Assembly (NCBI GenBank): GCA_900618795.1
Contig: UYJD01000008.1
Coordinates: forward strand, 1,163,104 to 1,227,103
Direction of reading: 5' to 3'
Origin: Cyanodermella asteris
Taxonomy: Eukaryota; Ascomycota; Lecanoromycetes; Ostropales; Stictidaceae
Length of the DNA stretch: 64,000 nt
Position numbers and translations under genes: made by a program
Notes under the pieces: generated by a model
The model's input: only the letters and a program-made list of their open reading frames with translations
Databases searched by the model: none
What the model was told of the DNA's origin: nothing
Shown here: positions 12,917 through 23,800 of the stretch, in pieces
How positions within the stretch are numbered: position 1 is the stretch's first letter
Layout: every line of letters begins with the position of its first letter

Positions 12917-13647
12917 GAAGTGCGGCTCCAGGCACAAAACCGCGTGTTGTTTTCGGCAGACACCTTCTGATGCAAATACTTCTGAAGCTCTTTCTTGGCC
13001 CGAGGCAACCCGTGCGTGTGTTCGTGTCTCGGCACATCGGGGGGCATCACACACGGGGGACGGCAGGAAGCAATTCGAGTGCTCGGTCGACGAACTTCTT
13101 GCGTAGAACATGATTCATGTCAATGTGATACACGTGGTTCGTCATGCCCTGGCCGAAACTGGAACTCTGACGACCGTCGGCCACAGAGAGGCTCTGCAGG
13201 TACTAGGCGGCCAGGCTTCACCACACGATCCCTCGACGTGTTCAATCTCAATTGAGCTTCGACAGCGCCTTTTCCACGCAAGTCGAGAAAGCAAAATTCC
13301 AGGAGGACTGGAACATGATACGGTTAGCGATTTGCAATTTGAGACGCCGCCAGCTCTTTTGCTGGTGTCCGAATTGACATCTCCCAACTCTAGGGAAGAT
13401 CTGTTATCAACAAAAGCAGAGTCTTTCAGCTACGAGCATCGCAATGATGAGGCGCCGTATGCCATTTGATCGCTTTTTCAGAGCGACGGTGCGACATCAC
13501 GCTGCCGTGGCGGATTGATAAGAATCCGGCAGCGATATTTATGATCGCTATGAAAGGCGCACGTCTGGTGTTGTTGGCGGAAATCGCCAACCCACAAACC
13601 ACGATCACAACTCTCGAGGGTTGTGATGGCGGGCACCGAAGTCTTTG
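12917..13647 (+). pseudogene. Degenerate coding remnants between kinase and topoisomerase relics
   Basis: Broken + strand frames. The segment at 13290-13470 reads as protein-like (a stretch with FETPPALLLVSELTSPNS) and ends DEAPYAI before a stop; a diverged second copy of its core lies 1.6 kb downstream at ~14938. The residues around EAPYAI could belong to the region just before the topoisomerase I core, but this is weak. No intact gene. Confidence 0.35.
13338..13395 (+). repeat. Diverged duplicate segment, copy A (partner 14938-14995)
   Basis: About 58 bp with roughly 80% identity to 14938-14995, 1600 bp downstream, in the same orientation. Both translate to FETPPxLxxVSELTxPxS. Conservation at protein level suggests two paralogous coding copies that decayed after duplication. 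Confidence 0.65.
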
Positions 13648-13854
13648 AAAGGTCCAGAAGTTGTCGTCCTTGGACCCCCAGAAAGCCACAAGTGGAAAGA
13701 AGTCAAGCATGACCAGAAGAGCACCTAGCTGGCGATGTGGAAAAAGAACATCAATGATACTCACAAGTATGTCATACTTGCTGCCAACTCAGAAGGCAAG
13801 GGCAAATTCGACCACAGGGGCTTTGTGATGGCCCGCGAGTTGACAAGGCATCTC
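13648..13854 (+). pseudogene. Relic of eukaryotic DNA topoisomerase I (core-domain fragment)
   Basis: One + frame reads GPPESHKWKEVKHDQKST, then a stop, then LAMWKKNINDTHKYVILAANS and a K/F/R-rich continuation ending ARELTRH. This follows the order of the highly conserved topoisomerase IB core (PPPGHKWKEVRHD...WL..W...I...KY..L...S..KG..D...FE.AR.L). The stop TAG at 13726-13728 sits where the family has Trp, so TGG>TAG explains it. About 69 codons are recognisable. The rest of the enzyme, including the C-terminal catalytic Tyr domain, was not found nearby. This is a dead fragment, not the cell's topoisomerase I gene. Confidence 0.78.
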
Positions 13855-14856
13855 CTCGCGGCAAGCTGTATGGCGAACTTGATTACATTCCGGCATGGCT
13901 ACGCCCCGGCGCCTCAATCGGCTCAACTCGTCCGCCTTATCGTCTACCGAGGGTAAGAGGACAGGCCCTGTCAATCCTACGACAGATAATGCAACCTTGC
14001 CTGACATGGCCTTGCCTGCGAGCCAGTTTAATGACCATGTTGGGCCTGGACAGAGTCTGAGCCGTCCATGGACGAAGTTTGTGGGAATTACTGGCGAGAT
14101 TCCACCCAGACGCCATTAGCGGTGGATGTTATGAAAGAGATTTTGCAAAGAATCAGCCTGGCGTAGATTCATACATGCATCTCGGCCTTCGTCATCGAGC
14201 GAAACTCACCGAGCTTTGGGCTCGGCTGTGGACTCAGAATCCGCAGGCAAGAGGAGGCGCGAACTGGAGATGGACGCACCGTCCGAATCTCGGTTCAAAC
14301 GGTCAACACCTGATTGCTCGGATCCCGAGACCCGACATCTACGCGGAGTGGGCTTCCCGCCTGAGCATGGCATACCCAGAGTCATGACTGGGCTCTTCCC
14401 CTCCTATCGTCTGGGACCCCTTGGCTAGAACCAGGGCCACGCCTGGATATGGCCTACTCGGCTTACAACTGGGCGCCTCCTCTCCTATTGTTTGACGTTC
14501 CTTGGTTTGAACCAGGGCCAGCCGCCGGTGAACCGAGCTCGCATTGACGAGGATTACGAGGATGAGCGAGCTCAATGGTGGTCTCTCTGGAGGGAGAGAC
14601 AGTGTTCTCGATTGCAAGAGCACCATCAAAAGCAGATAGCGTGAATTTTTGAGAAGTTCAAACACGGTATCAAGCCGTCTGGGTTCTTGACTTTCACGAG
14701 CACAGGTTTGAGTTATCTGTGACTGTCCCCCGAAAGGGGACAGGAGAGGATGGGAAGGTCGGGTCGCATACGTTCGGAATTTCCGAGCGATTCTCAACGG
14801 TAATGAACTCATTGGGGTCATCATCGAGACTGTTCAATGCGATGTAGTCCGACGCA
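13855..14856 (+). pseudogene. Degenerate coding remnants following the topoisomerase relic
   Basis: Protein-like but frameshifted pieces: RGKLYGELDYIPAWLRPGAS near 13855-13915, a Lys/Arg-rich stretch (AGKRRRELEMDAPSES, ~14240-14290), an 81-bp tandem repeat (separate entry) and a charged stretch at ~14530-14640 (ARIDEDYEDERAQWW). Stops and frame changes interrupt every frame. No family recognised. Confidence 0.35.
14366..14527 (+). repeat. 81-bp direct tandem repeat, two copies
   Basis: Two diverged copies of an 81-bp unit: GGGCTCTTCCCCTCC at 14390 matches GGGCGCCTCCTCTCC at 14471, and GAACCAGGGCCA recurs at 14428 and 14509. The period is 27 codons and both copies translate in one + frame to WAxPLL...PWxEPGP, so it was probably a coding repeat of the lost protein. 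Confidence 0.7.
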
Positions 14857-15315
14857 ATGGACATGAACAGCATTGGCTATCACGGATCACCGGACTTCTT
14901 CATACAAGACGAAGAGTTTGACTTCAGCGGCTTACACTTTGAGACGCCGCCAACCCTTATGCAGGTGTCTGAATTGACAACACCCGACTCATGAGAGGCC
15001 TACCTCAAGTCAAATACCAATCACAGTGACGGTACAAGCCCAAATCTGATCGATCCAGCTCTGCTTGCGGCATCGCAGCAACAGTCTCCCGTCTCAAACG
15101 CTCATACTCGAGAGCTTCATGCCGCCACCGCAGCCGATACAAAACCTCATCACAATGAAGCGGGTTCCTTGGCGTCAGTGTCTACTTCGGACAGGTATCG
15201 GCAGGCGACTATAGAAGATATTACTGGCGCTGAGTTGTCCATATGTGTCGACCTTGACGGCTTCCAGCAGAGAAGCACGAACGTGAGACGCGGGAGCAGC
15301 AAAAATCGCGCGTGA
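14857..15315 (+). pseudogene. Broken ORF, 152 codons with one internal TGA, unknown family
   Basis: A clean + frame runs from an ATG at 14857 to a TGA at 15313 with a single internal TGA at 14992-14994. The first part (SPDFFIQDEEFDFSGLHFET...) is acidic; the second is Ser/Thr/Ala/His-rich with a phrase PNLIDPALLAASQQQS reminiscent of disordered regions of fungal regulators. The core FETPPTLMQVSELTTP is a diverged copy of the segment near 13338. A GTAAGT donor at ~15329 and ACATTAACAG at ~15375 could be a former intron. I do not recognise the family. Confidence 0.45.
14938..14995 (+). repeat. Diverged duplicate segment, copy B (partner 13338-13395)
   Basis: Second copy of the segment above. 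It ends at the internal TGA of the 152-codon broken ORF. Confidence 0.65.
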
Positions 15316-15550
15316 AAAGTTATCAGAGAACGTAAGTCTCTGAGATGATTGCCGGCATCAGTGTCACATTAACAGGAAGATAGAAAAAAGAGGGAAATGT
15401 TTCACGGCAGCGGGAAGCGACCGCTGAAATAACGCGGCGAGTGCGGAGACTCGCAAGAATTGTTCCGACGAGGTAGATAACGGTAGACCGGAAAAGTCTT
15501 TTCGAACGTTAAAAACAGGGAATCGAGACGCGAGAGCAGCAAAAACCACA
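15285..15550 (+). repeat. Short direct repeat GAGACGCGRGAGCAGCAAAAA, 240 bp apart
   Basis: Copies start at 15285 and 15525 with one mismatch in 21 bp; the spacing is exactly 240 bp (80 codons). The surrounding 15316-15660 sequence is purine-rich with no intact ORF. In one + frame the first copy reads KHERETREQQKSR, a coiled-coil-like string. Confidence 0.5.
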
Positions 15551-15725
15551 CGAAATCTTGATAGGAAGGGTGAAAACAGAAAAAAGTCCCACAACGACTG
15601 ATGAGCACGCCGCGAAAACAAAAGCATAACAAAAGGACTTCTGGTACAAAAGATGATGATGAACCAAATAAATGAATTACAAACAAGTTCCTTCCCAACA
15701 TTACGTATATTTCCGCTCTGTAAAT

Positions 15726-17123
15726 CTATGCAACCTCAGCCTCGATAACTCCCAAGCCCGCCGCATCCGGTGCCTGATACACTGCCGTGATTTTCAGTCC
15801 TGCCTTCTCCAGATACTCCCGATGCAAGCTTTCGGTCCGCTCCATGCCACCCGTCGCCGCCATCATGATCAAGTCCAACGAAGTCACAAGCGTAGAAGGG
15901 TTCGTCTCCGGCACGATTCGCTCGTGAATGATGAGCTTCGAGTACCCCGGCGTCATTGCCTTCCGAATCTGCGCACATATATTCGTCGTCACATCTTGCG
16001 CCCAATCATGCATAATGTACCGCATGTAATAGAACCTGGCACCTCTGACCGGCTGCTCCGTATTAAAGTCGTGGATCACGTACTCGACCCCCTCGGGCCG
16101 CGGGTCAGGAAACGTGTGATCACGATCCTGAACAACGTACCGGCCGGGAAGGTCGGGGAACCTCTCGCGGAAGCGGACGGCCTGGTGGCCGGAACCGCCG
16201 CCGACGTCTACCATCAGAGCTCCTCCGGGGTCGGAGGTGTTCAGGCCGTCGGCGATGCGGTCCCGGACGGGGTAGATGTCGGTCCAGTCGGCCAGGCCCT
16301 CGCCGGCGATGGTCATGAAGAGGTTGAAGGCCGCGTTGTGCGGGTTGTCGTTCATGACGTCGAAGTGCGTCGAGCCCTCGGGCATGTTCCAGGCGATGGT
16401 GGCGACGGTGTCGTGCATGCCCGTGAAGTTCTTCCAGCCGCGGTCGCGGAGGAAGGTTGGGAAGATGGGCCAGGAGCGGCCGTGGAATTCGAGGCTGGAG
16501 GGAAGGAAAGTGATATGTTAACGGAAACTGGATTCGGAGAAGTTGCAACAAGGAAGACAGAACTGAAGTAATAAGTTGGACTTTTTTGACTTACAGAGTC
16601 TCAACTGCAGCGGCTGGGCCAGCTCCCGAGAAGAGCTTCGTGAACTTGTTCGCACTGTATGTATCGGGCCCTAGCTGATCGACTTCGCCATAGGACGTCA
16701 AACATCGCATGATCCTCTCTGAAGTGAACAATGTCAGATAAAAGAGAAGCTCAAATTGAGATGACAACGTTTACTCACCGACGAGGAGAGGATCGACACC
16801 AGTACTCTTCGCCAACTCATTCACGCTCTGAGGAGAAGAAGCAGCAAGAGACTTGAACAGTCCAGAATGGCACGCAATGCTGACAGCGACAGTCTCCAGT
16901 TGCTTTCGAAAGACTGTCAGCTATGGATGGCTGCGATCAGTCCGCATTTGGGAATTTCACATACTTGGAAACACACCCTGTTGATGGTTTCGGGTGGCTG
17001 TTCGAGGTCCAGGGTAAGTTGACGAGCTTCCTGCAGGATCTTTTCGCGGACCTCGTCCTTGACATTGTCTTGTCGAGATAAAAGTCGACTCCTGAGGTCT
17101 CGCAATTGCTGCAGCTCCTCCAT
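15726..17123 (-). CDS. SAM-dependent O-methyltransferase (COMT-like, fungal)
   Basis: Four exons on the minus strand: 17123-16965, 16920-16779, 16718-16595 and 16494-15726, giving 397 aa. An upstream in-frame ATG at 17156 would add 11 residues; I prefer 17123. All junctions are GT-AG and keep frame; the first intron is only 44 nt. The N-terminal half is a helical winged-helix dimerisation domain. SAM motif I VDVGGGSGHQA lies at ~237-247. The catalytic-His region YIMHDW has its His near residue 304, followed by KLIIHERIVPE. These are the hallmarks of COMT-type class I methyltransferases, which methylate hydroxyls of phenolic or polyketide metabolites. Substrate is unknown. No synthase gene neighbours it, so its pathway cannot be read from context. 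It lies directly beside the relic region but is itself intact. Confidence 0.9.
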
Positions 17124-17156
17124 GGTTTGGTGATCAGTGATCAAGTCAGGATACAA

Positions 17157-18654
17157 TTATTGCGAATAACACTCGATGAATACTTGTTTTTACTACCGGA
17201 CAACTTCAGAGGAACTTCACGTATCGCGGCTGATAGCTGGCCGAAGGCCAAAACATAGCAGCATGGTCCCTCGCTGCACGACTGCTGGGTGGGGTGTCAG
17301 CGGATTGGAAAGTATAATTCGAAGGCCTCAAAACAGGCCGCGGAGTCCCTTGCCATGTTCTGAAACGGGACCCGATAGGGTCTGGGACCATATCCTTGCC
17401 TTCTAAGACGGCGCGTCGGGCATATGTGTGAGCAATTTGTGAGATTCTTGGGTGGAGTCGTCGAGATGCCGAAATGGGTGGCGCATCTCTGGTCGATCGA
17501 GGTTGTCACGCCTCCGCTGATGGACATGGCTGCCGGCCCGCTCCACTACCATGCTGGCTCGATTGATACGAGAACGATATCTGCACTCACGGCGAATTAG
17601 GCGAAGTCTTTGCAGAGACACTCAACTGTCTATCAGTGTGCATGTATTGTCAACGCTGCCCAACGTGCTCGGAACAATACTTTTGTGACTCGTATATTTG
17701 CTGCGCGACCAGATATTTGCATGAGTGACCACCAAGACACTTGCCAGGCTAGTGCTTAATCAATTGTACAGACAAGTACATGCGCAAATGTCTGGATAGC
17801 GCGCCTCGTGTTTGTCAGAAGATGGGCGTTTGACTTCAGCTGTGGCAGGGGCTGAGGCTTTGTGATCGACACCACTTGCATGAACAGGACTGTCTGATCG
17901 TCTTGCCGTTCCGAGCAACTACACTTCTCATCACGCATCTCAAGCTAACCACACTCTTGCCAAAATGCTGGTTTGCGGCTGAACAACATGCAGTCAGCAA
18001 TTTCGAGTTAGTATTCTCTGATCTCTGCTCACTTCGCTCAAGGTTCTTCGATGTGTGGAGCTCAAATCTCGCAATGGCCTTCAGCCTCGTGAGTCGCGTC
18101 GATATTCCCTGGTGGACACCAAAGTTTAACCTACACCATCTTCCAGATCAAGTAAAAGAGAGTGCGATCCTGGTCGCTCTGCTGCCCTTTACGCAAGCAT
18201 CTGAAGCAACGCATCGCTCACACCTCCTTGCCCTGCATACCGGTGCTTTCATTCCACACCACCAAGTCCTCTCCGCTGTGCTGCGGAGGGTCTCTGATCA
18301 ATTCCATAAGTGTAAATCGCAAGGCAACGGCCCCAGAAAGTCACGGCCGTGGTGATGGGTGGCCGCAGGACTTCATGCTTGGTCCTGTGGACTTGTGCGC
18401 GTTGATTGGCATAGGAGATGTCCGCGAGCTGACAAGCAGTGAGGATATCTGTCTGATGTGTGTAGCATCGTGCGGCTGGAGTCGCTGGGCAGACAACCAC
18501 CAGGCTCGAGCCATCTGGCTGGCCCCCATCGATCATTCTTGAAGTCCCGGCTGTGTGTCGGTGCCGTTGCTGCTGTTCTTAATGCATTTCCTCCTGCCGA
18601 TGCTTCTTTGCAAGCGCACTCACCATCCATGTACAGAGTGAACGTAGTGTCACC
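17157..18654. other. Intergenic, no gene supported
   Basis: About 1.5 kb between the divergent methyltransferase and PTH11-like genes. The longest ORF (17876-18355 +) has no domain, odd composition and no splice partner. The stretch presumably contains both promoters. Confidence 0.4.
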
Positions 18655-20019
18655 ATGAGCCGCTTTCAAGCACCAACCGAGAACATTACCGCGACGCTCC
18701 TCGCGCCAACATGGATTATGACCGTACTGAGTACGGCCTTTGTGGCTGTACGGATGTTCTGTCGAATCCGATACTATCACATCTGGTGGGATGACTTCTG
18801 GATGCTCGTTACCTTAGTAAGTATCATCGAGCGGAGGCTTTTCGCCCATACAGGTGTTGATACGTCTTAGGCCTTTAGTTGGGGACAGGTCATCGCCTGG
18901 TCTATCTATGCATCCATGGGAGGCACGTCGTATACCGCTATGTCCGAAGAACAGACTGCCCGTCTTCAGTTGGTCGGCAGGATCTCAAAATCGTTTTGTA
19001 TCGCCTGTCTCGCTATTGGGAAAGTTGTCATCGCATCCTTCATCCTCCGCCTTCAAGCGCCGTCCAGGATACGCACCATTATTCTTTGGATCCTCTCATT
19101 GATTGGCGTCATTTGGAATCTTGGGCAAATCATCCTCATCTTCACCCAGTGCCAACCGTCGTACAAGCTGTGGCACCCAAGTACAGAAGGTACATGCCTT
19201 CCTCCCACAGCAGTAGCGTATAACGCCATCGCATCGTGTTGTAAGTATCTCGAACTTCATATCTTCATCAGAGGCTCACTGACGGCTCCAGCTTACCTGG
19301 CCTTCCTTGATCTCGCCCTTGTGGCTATTCCCGTGCACATGATTTGGAAGCTGCAAATGCCTCTCAGGAGAAAGATCACTATTGGGTTGCTCCTGAGCAC
19401 TGGTGTCTTGTAAGTGCCTGATGATTTCGACGCGACATGACTGAAAGCTGACGCAAGCCACAGCGCTTTTGCACTCGCGGTCGTCAAGATCACCTATCTG
19501 CCGATTGAGCTTCAACGCGGCGCAGATTTGATTCACCTGGATGTACTGTCATTTATTTGGAACTCGGCCGAATCAAATGTGGTCATTATCGCCGGATGCG
19601 TGCCAACGATCGTTCCAATATACGACCTCATGCGAGGACGGGCGGTCAGAAACGAATATACCCAGCGCACCGATGACTTGGCAAGACCCTCACTCCAGAA
19701 GGTCCGTACAAACGGCACGAGGTGTTGGTACCGGCTATACGGTATCCCGACATTGAGATCGGAGAACAAAATTGAAGGAGATGCTACCTTGAACGGCTAT
19801 GAGGGCGTTGTGGGGTTCTCGAAAGGACACAAGGAGGATAGCAGTTGGGACAAGTGCCAGCCTGCCGATGCTGGGCACCGTGAGATGACTATTGAAGGGT
19901 CGGCTGAGAGCTCGGGCACCTCGTCAGACGGCATCCATGTAACTCAGTCTGTTGAGGTAGTCTCTACACACAGGGAAGGAAGTGAAAGGAGGACGACTGC
20001 CTACCCACAATGTTTATGA
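18655..20019 (+). CDS. PTH11/rhodopsin-like seven-helix integral membrane protein
   Basis: Four exons: 18655-18816, 18871-19240, 19292-19409 and 19464-20019; 401 aa, all introns GT-AG and 51-54 nt. About seven hydrophobic helices: the first near residues 17-35, then ones around FCIACLAIGKVVIASFIL, IILWILSLIGVIWNLGQI, YLAFLDLALVAIPVHMIW, ITIGLLLSTGVLFAFALAVV and a last near VVIIAGCVPTIVPIYDLM. The loop WWDDFWML and the phrase CGVP/GCVPTI-type ending are typical of the fungal rhodopsin-domain (PTH11-like) family. The C-terminal ~130 residues are hydrophilic and Ser/Thr/Glu-rich, like a cytoplasmic tail. The N-terminus carries no CFEM cysteines. Members are putative surface receptors; ligand and G-protein coupling are unknown here. 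A second, diverged member lies at 42.1-43.5 kb. Confidence 0.85.
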
Positions 20020-20896
20020 ACTGCCAAATTATGATCTGACTCGAAGACTTGCCATACCTCTTACTCGCCCCTCGTGGTCACAGCGTCCACGATTGAGGGT
20101 TCGCAAGCGTTCTTTTTAACAAAGCTTTATTTGAGCCCCGGTAGGACGCGCGTGGTAGTAGCGCGATTGCTTCGTAATCGTGTCTCGAGCGATAAGTTCG
20201 CACAGTCTTGGACTCGGTACCCCGAGGTTTTGGCTCGTATTGTGCGATAGAAATGGCGCTGAACTGATTGCAACATGCGAGTGCGGTTGTCAACAGCAAG
20301 CTGTGAGGCACAACCGACAGAAGCTTTGACCGAAGGAGTGGGCTGGAGCGCACCATTGTGACGGCAGGGATCCTGCCATGTCCACAGATTGATCTTGCCC
20401 ACACGTACAGTGCACAAAGGCAAGCTCCAACAGATTGTTGTCCAAGCCTTGGATCCAGCCTGTCTGAGGGTATGACCTCAAAAGCTGACTTCAGAAGCCT
20501 ACCTTACGAAGCCTGCCCCTGACAGCCACGAAGGAGTGCATACCTGGATGCTCGAACCTGAGGCCGGCAAGATTGATCTGAGGGTAAGCATATGCACAGT
20601 GGACGCGTGCAGACGAGCGAGCGAAGCTGCCAGTGGTGCAGTGCAGTGCAGTGATGCGTCGGCAGACAACTCGAATGCGATGCGATGCGATGCGATGACG
20701 TCGATGGACATGAACGATTCGGGATGTGAAACTGGACTTTGCCATCCCGCCTGCAGCTAGACTACCTTGGCCTGCCTTGTGCTCTCGTCCTGTATACCAT
20801 AGCCTCTATCCTTTCTCCTCCCTTGATTGCATCTCTCATCCTCACATCCCGGGCTGCATCAACTAGCAAGCTCGACTGGAAGAGTTGCAGCCCACC
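20020..20896. other. Intergenic with short GCGAT and GTGCA microsatellites
   Basis: About 0.9 kb between the PTH11-like and mug190-like genes. Near 20630-20652 GTGCA/GCAGT repeats occur, and at ~20674-20697 a GCGAT-type 5-bp unit repeats four times. C/T-rich leader sequence precedes the start at 20897. No gene seen. Confidence 0.5.
20674..20697 (+). repeat. Pentanucleotide microsatellite (GATGC)n
   Basis: Four-plus tandem GATGC/GCGAT units ~200 bp upstream of the mug190-like start codon. Length variation between isolates would be expected. Confidence 0.7.
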
Positions 20897-23800
20897 ATGT
20901 CCGACCAGGACGTCCAGTACGCAGCCCCCAAGGGCCACTATAGTGGCCAGAACAAGATCCCCACCGTCGAGAAGTTCATCCAATCTCTCGACAAGGACAA
21001 GAAGAGCCGGGATGCCCAGATCGATGCCCAGGTGTCTCAACGGCAGAATGCATCTGCTAGTGGTGACGCCGTTCCGCATACTCCGTCCAAGCCCATAAAG
21101 GGCGAGAAGAAGGTCACGGATCCTGTCACTGGTACGGAGGTCGAGGTTAGTATGATTTGAACGAAGGGATTCAGCCCATGCTGACAGTGCTAGATCGCCA
21201 ACGTTGGCAAAGAATATGTCGCCAATGCCAGAGATCCCAAGCTCTCCGTACCCAATGCCAACCTCGGTCGCCCGACTCCTGTCAAGACCGATGCTAGCCA
21301 GACAAACCCCGAATATAAAGAAAAGCAAGACATCACAGCACCTCCAGACCCGGTCGAGCCCGGGAGTACGTCCGATGTTCCTATCCAAGGCGAGAAGACA
21401 AACATCCTATTCCACCCTACGCCCTCGATAAGTTACGAGCCGATGTTTGCAAGGCTGGAAACACAAGCAACTGGTATATTCATTGGCGCTGTTGTAGCGA
21501 TTGTTGTCATCGGGAAGATGTTTGGCGGCTCGCTCAAAGGTCTGATACCGCTTGGCATGTGCGTTGGCAGCGCGTTCTTCCTGTGGGGCAAGGAGTTGAT
21601 TCGCAGTGGTCGTGAAATCGAATGGAGAAGCGAACAAGAGCGAGGAGAAACAGCAGTCGCCAATCTGCTTCCCGAGTCTGTCGAATGGATGAACAGATTC
21701 TTGGCCATTGTCTGGGGCTTGATAAACCCTGACATGTTCGCAGCCGTTGCAGACACCCTCGAGGATGTCATGCAAGCCTCCGTGCCCGGTGTCATTGAGA
21801 ATGTTCGCGTGGCTGAGATTGACCAGGGAAACAACCCCTTCAGGATCTTGAGCATGCGTGCTCTACCAGACTCGCACGTTAAGGATTTGAAGAAGTCTAT
21901 TCACGAGGAAAACAAGAAGACCAAGGACCCTCAAGAAGCTGCTGCTGACGAGGAAGGTGGCGACTACTACAATCTCGAGGTCTCCTTTGCTTACCACTCG
22001 AGACCCAGTGACAAAAAAGCGAGTACTTCAGACAGAGCGAGAAACATGCACATGGAGCTCGTCTTCTACCTTGGTGTCAAGGGTCTTTTTGGCGTCCCAC
22101 TACCAATCTTTGTTGAGCTTCAAGAGCTCGTCGGAACCGTTCGTTTGCGCCTCCAGATGACTCCCGAGCCTCCGTTCGCCAAGAATTTGACTTTCACGCT
22201 CATGGGTGTCCCCAAGGTCTCCGCTGGTTGCGTGCCTATGATCAAGAAGGGGCCCAACTTGCTGAATCTGCCTCTCATCACCAACTTTGTCAACTACGCA
22301 ATTGGTGCCGCCGCTAGTATGTATGTGGCACCTAAATCTATGCAGCTTGATCTCAAGAGCATTCTTCAAGGCGATGACGTACAGAAGGATACTGAGGCAT
22401 TGGGGGTGTTGTGGATCCGTATCCACCGCGCCGTGGGCCTGAGCAAGCAAGACCGCCGTGGCTCGAAAGGTGGCGGATCCGATCCCTACATTACACTGTC
22501 ATTCTCAAAGTACCAGAAGCCAATGTACTGCACCCGTGTCATTACTGATGACCTCAACCCCATCTGGGAAGAGACTGCTGCTTTGCTCGTGACGCCGTCC
22601 ATCATCAAAGCAGACGAACAGCTCAGCGTCGAGCTCTGGGACAGTGATAGACACACTGCAGACGATATTGTTGGCAAGGTCGAACTGAGCATGCAGAAGT
22701 TGATTCAACATCCGGGAAAGATGTTCCCGCAAGTCAGCAAGCTCTCTGGACTGGACGCTGAAAGTGAGATGCCTGGCGAGTTGCACTGGGAGGTGGGCTA
22801 TTTTGGCAAGCCCAAGTTCCGACCGGGCCTGCGCACAGACGGCAAGGACCGAAACTTGCCCAAGGAACTTCGAGACAAAGAGGAATTTCAAGACGACAAG
22901 GGTGTCATCGACACTGAACATGCTGATGCCGTTTCCCACACTCCTCCTGATCCATTGTGGCCTTCCGGATTGTGCTCGATCATTGTCCACCAGATTGTCA
23001 ACCTTGAATTGGAAAACATCACAGGAACGGAGGGCAGCCGCAAGGGGCGTGAATATGAGCCTGCGAAACCAGCAGGTGAAAACACCGAAGAGGAGGGCAA
23101 AAAGCTTCCTACCAGTTATTGTACAATCCTATGCAACGACGAGCTGGTAAGTCTTGCAGTCTTTTGTTCGTCGGCCCAACGAAACTAATCAAGACAGGTT
23201 TACCGCACCCGCAGCAAGGCGGTCAGCAGCAAGCCAATCTTCAATGCCGGCACAGAACGATTTGTACGTGACTGGCGCACTGCGATCTTTACCGTCACTG
23301 TCCGTGATCAACGCAACCGCCAGCACGACCCTATCATCGGCGTCGTACCCCTCCGTCTCACCGATCTTCTTACAACCAGTTCTCAAGTGACGAGATGGTA
23401 CCCACTCGATGGCGGTATTGGCTTTGGTCGTATCCGTCTATCCCTCCTTTGGCGTAGTGTTGAGACTCGCTTGCCCCCGAACATGCTTGGCTGGAATGTT
23501 GGTACATTTGAGTTCATGTCCGACCGCATCCTAGCTACCGGGTACGGTACCGTTGCGTCAATCAAGCTCAGGACAGGTGGATCGACGGGAAAGATCTCCA
23601 AGCGCGCCTGCCGAAAGCTGGAAGCAGGTGATGGATACCATTGGGATCTCGAAAAGAAAGATGGCAAATACTCGACCCGTCTTCCTGTCAAACATCGCTA
23701 CCGATCGCCTGTTGTCTTCGAGTTCCACGATGCTGGCAAGCGTGGCGCCCGAGCCTACGCCATCATTTGGCTACACCATCTGATCGACAACGAGCCTACA

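Noticed and set aside
17876-18355. Plus-strand 159-codon ORF between methyltransferase and PTH11-like gene
   Set aside because: Unusual composition, no domain, no leader or splice partner.
15726-20019. Possible secondary-metabolite cluster (methyltransferase plus PTH11-like gene)
   Set aside because: No polyketide synthase, peptide synthetase, terpene cyclase, P450 or pathway regulator lies near; two accessory genes are not a cluster.
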